Assembly: GCA_913055135.1 (NCBI GenBank)
Contig: CAJXJV010000085.1
Span: 1 to 6,160 of the forward strand
Direction: 5' to 3'
Source of the DNA: an uncultured Desulfurobacterium sp.
GTDB taxonomy: Bacteria > Aquificota > Aquificia > Desulfurobacteriales > Desulfurobacteriaceae
Length of the DNA stretch: 6,160 nucleotides
The notes beneath the pieces are model-generated. The model did no database searches. It was not told the origin of the DNA and worked only from the letters and a program-made list of their open reading frames with translations. Shown here in pieces: positions 6,141-6,160 of the stretch. Made by a program: the position numbers and the translations under genes. Position 1 is the first letter of the stretch. Each line of letters starts with the position of its first letter.

Positions 6141-6160
6141 ACCCTTTTGTAACCAGCCGA

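Larger units (their letters stand above)
5832..6160. other. Non-coding region upstream of the operon
   Basis: No ORF with a plausible product is visible on either strand over these 329 nt. It holds the operon promoter and ribosome binding site, a possible plus-strand promoter (5919-5949), a perfect hairpin (5992-6023) and a C/G-rich imperfect palindrome (6101-6140). The next gene, if any, lies beyond the right edge. Confidence 0.7.

Noticed and set aside
1..6160. CRISPR array, tRNA or rRNA genes
   Set aside because: No regularly spaced repeats, cloverleaf or conserved rRNA sequence seen on either strand.

Overview
The window looks like part of the chromosome of a Gram-negative (two-membrane), AT-rich bacterium. 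The two-membrane envelope is inferred from an outer-membrane beta-barrel protein with a C-terminal Phe and a lipoprotein with a lipobox. Arginine is written mostly with AGA/AGG, starts are ATG, GTG and TTG, and Shine-Dalgarno sequences are strong (GGAGG). The codon pattern would suit a thermophile such as one of the Aquificota, but I cannot prove the taxon from the sequence and hold that guess loosely.

Layout, left to right. (1) 1-368, + strand: the C-terminal part of a DDE transposase of the IS4/IS5 type, cut by the window edge. Its frame runs past the likely insertion-sequence end and overlaps the next gene tail to tail. (2) 343-1044, - strand: an AIM24/TIGR00266 family protein with three internal copies of a glycine-rich beta motif. 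(3) 1045-1121: a short gap with no convincing signal. (4) 1122-5072, - strand: a 1316-residue predicted surface lipoprotein. It has an N-terminal Ca-loop-bearing domain, a long unassigned beta-rich middle, an Ig-like and an Fn3-like module, and a C-terminal von Willebrand A (VWA) domain. The VWA domain carries the metal-site motifs of integrin-beta/hemicentin I-like domains. (5) 5085-5831, - strand: a TIGR04219-type outer-membrane beta-barrel, 12 nt upstream of the lipoprotein gene. (6) 5832-6160: non-coding, with a good sigma70-type promoter for the barrel-lipoprotein pair, a perfect 12-bp hairpin, and a C/G-rich imperfect palindrome near the right edge.

Genes 5 and 4 form a tight operon read leftward: the barrel's stop codon lies inside the lipoprotein's ribosome binding site. 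Both products are predicted to be in the outer membrane, so the most interesting reading is a small cell-surface module. It would consist of a barrel plus a large, multidomain, metal-dependent adhesin-like lipoprotein. That functional link is inference. The AIM24 gene is on the same strand, 77 nt downstream, and may or may not be co-transcribed.
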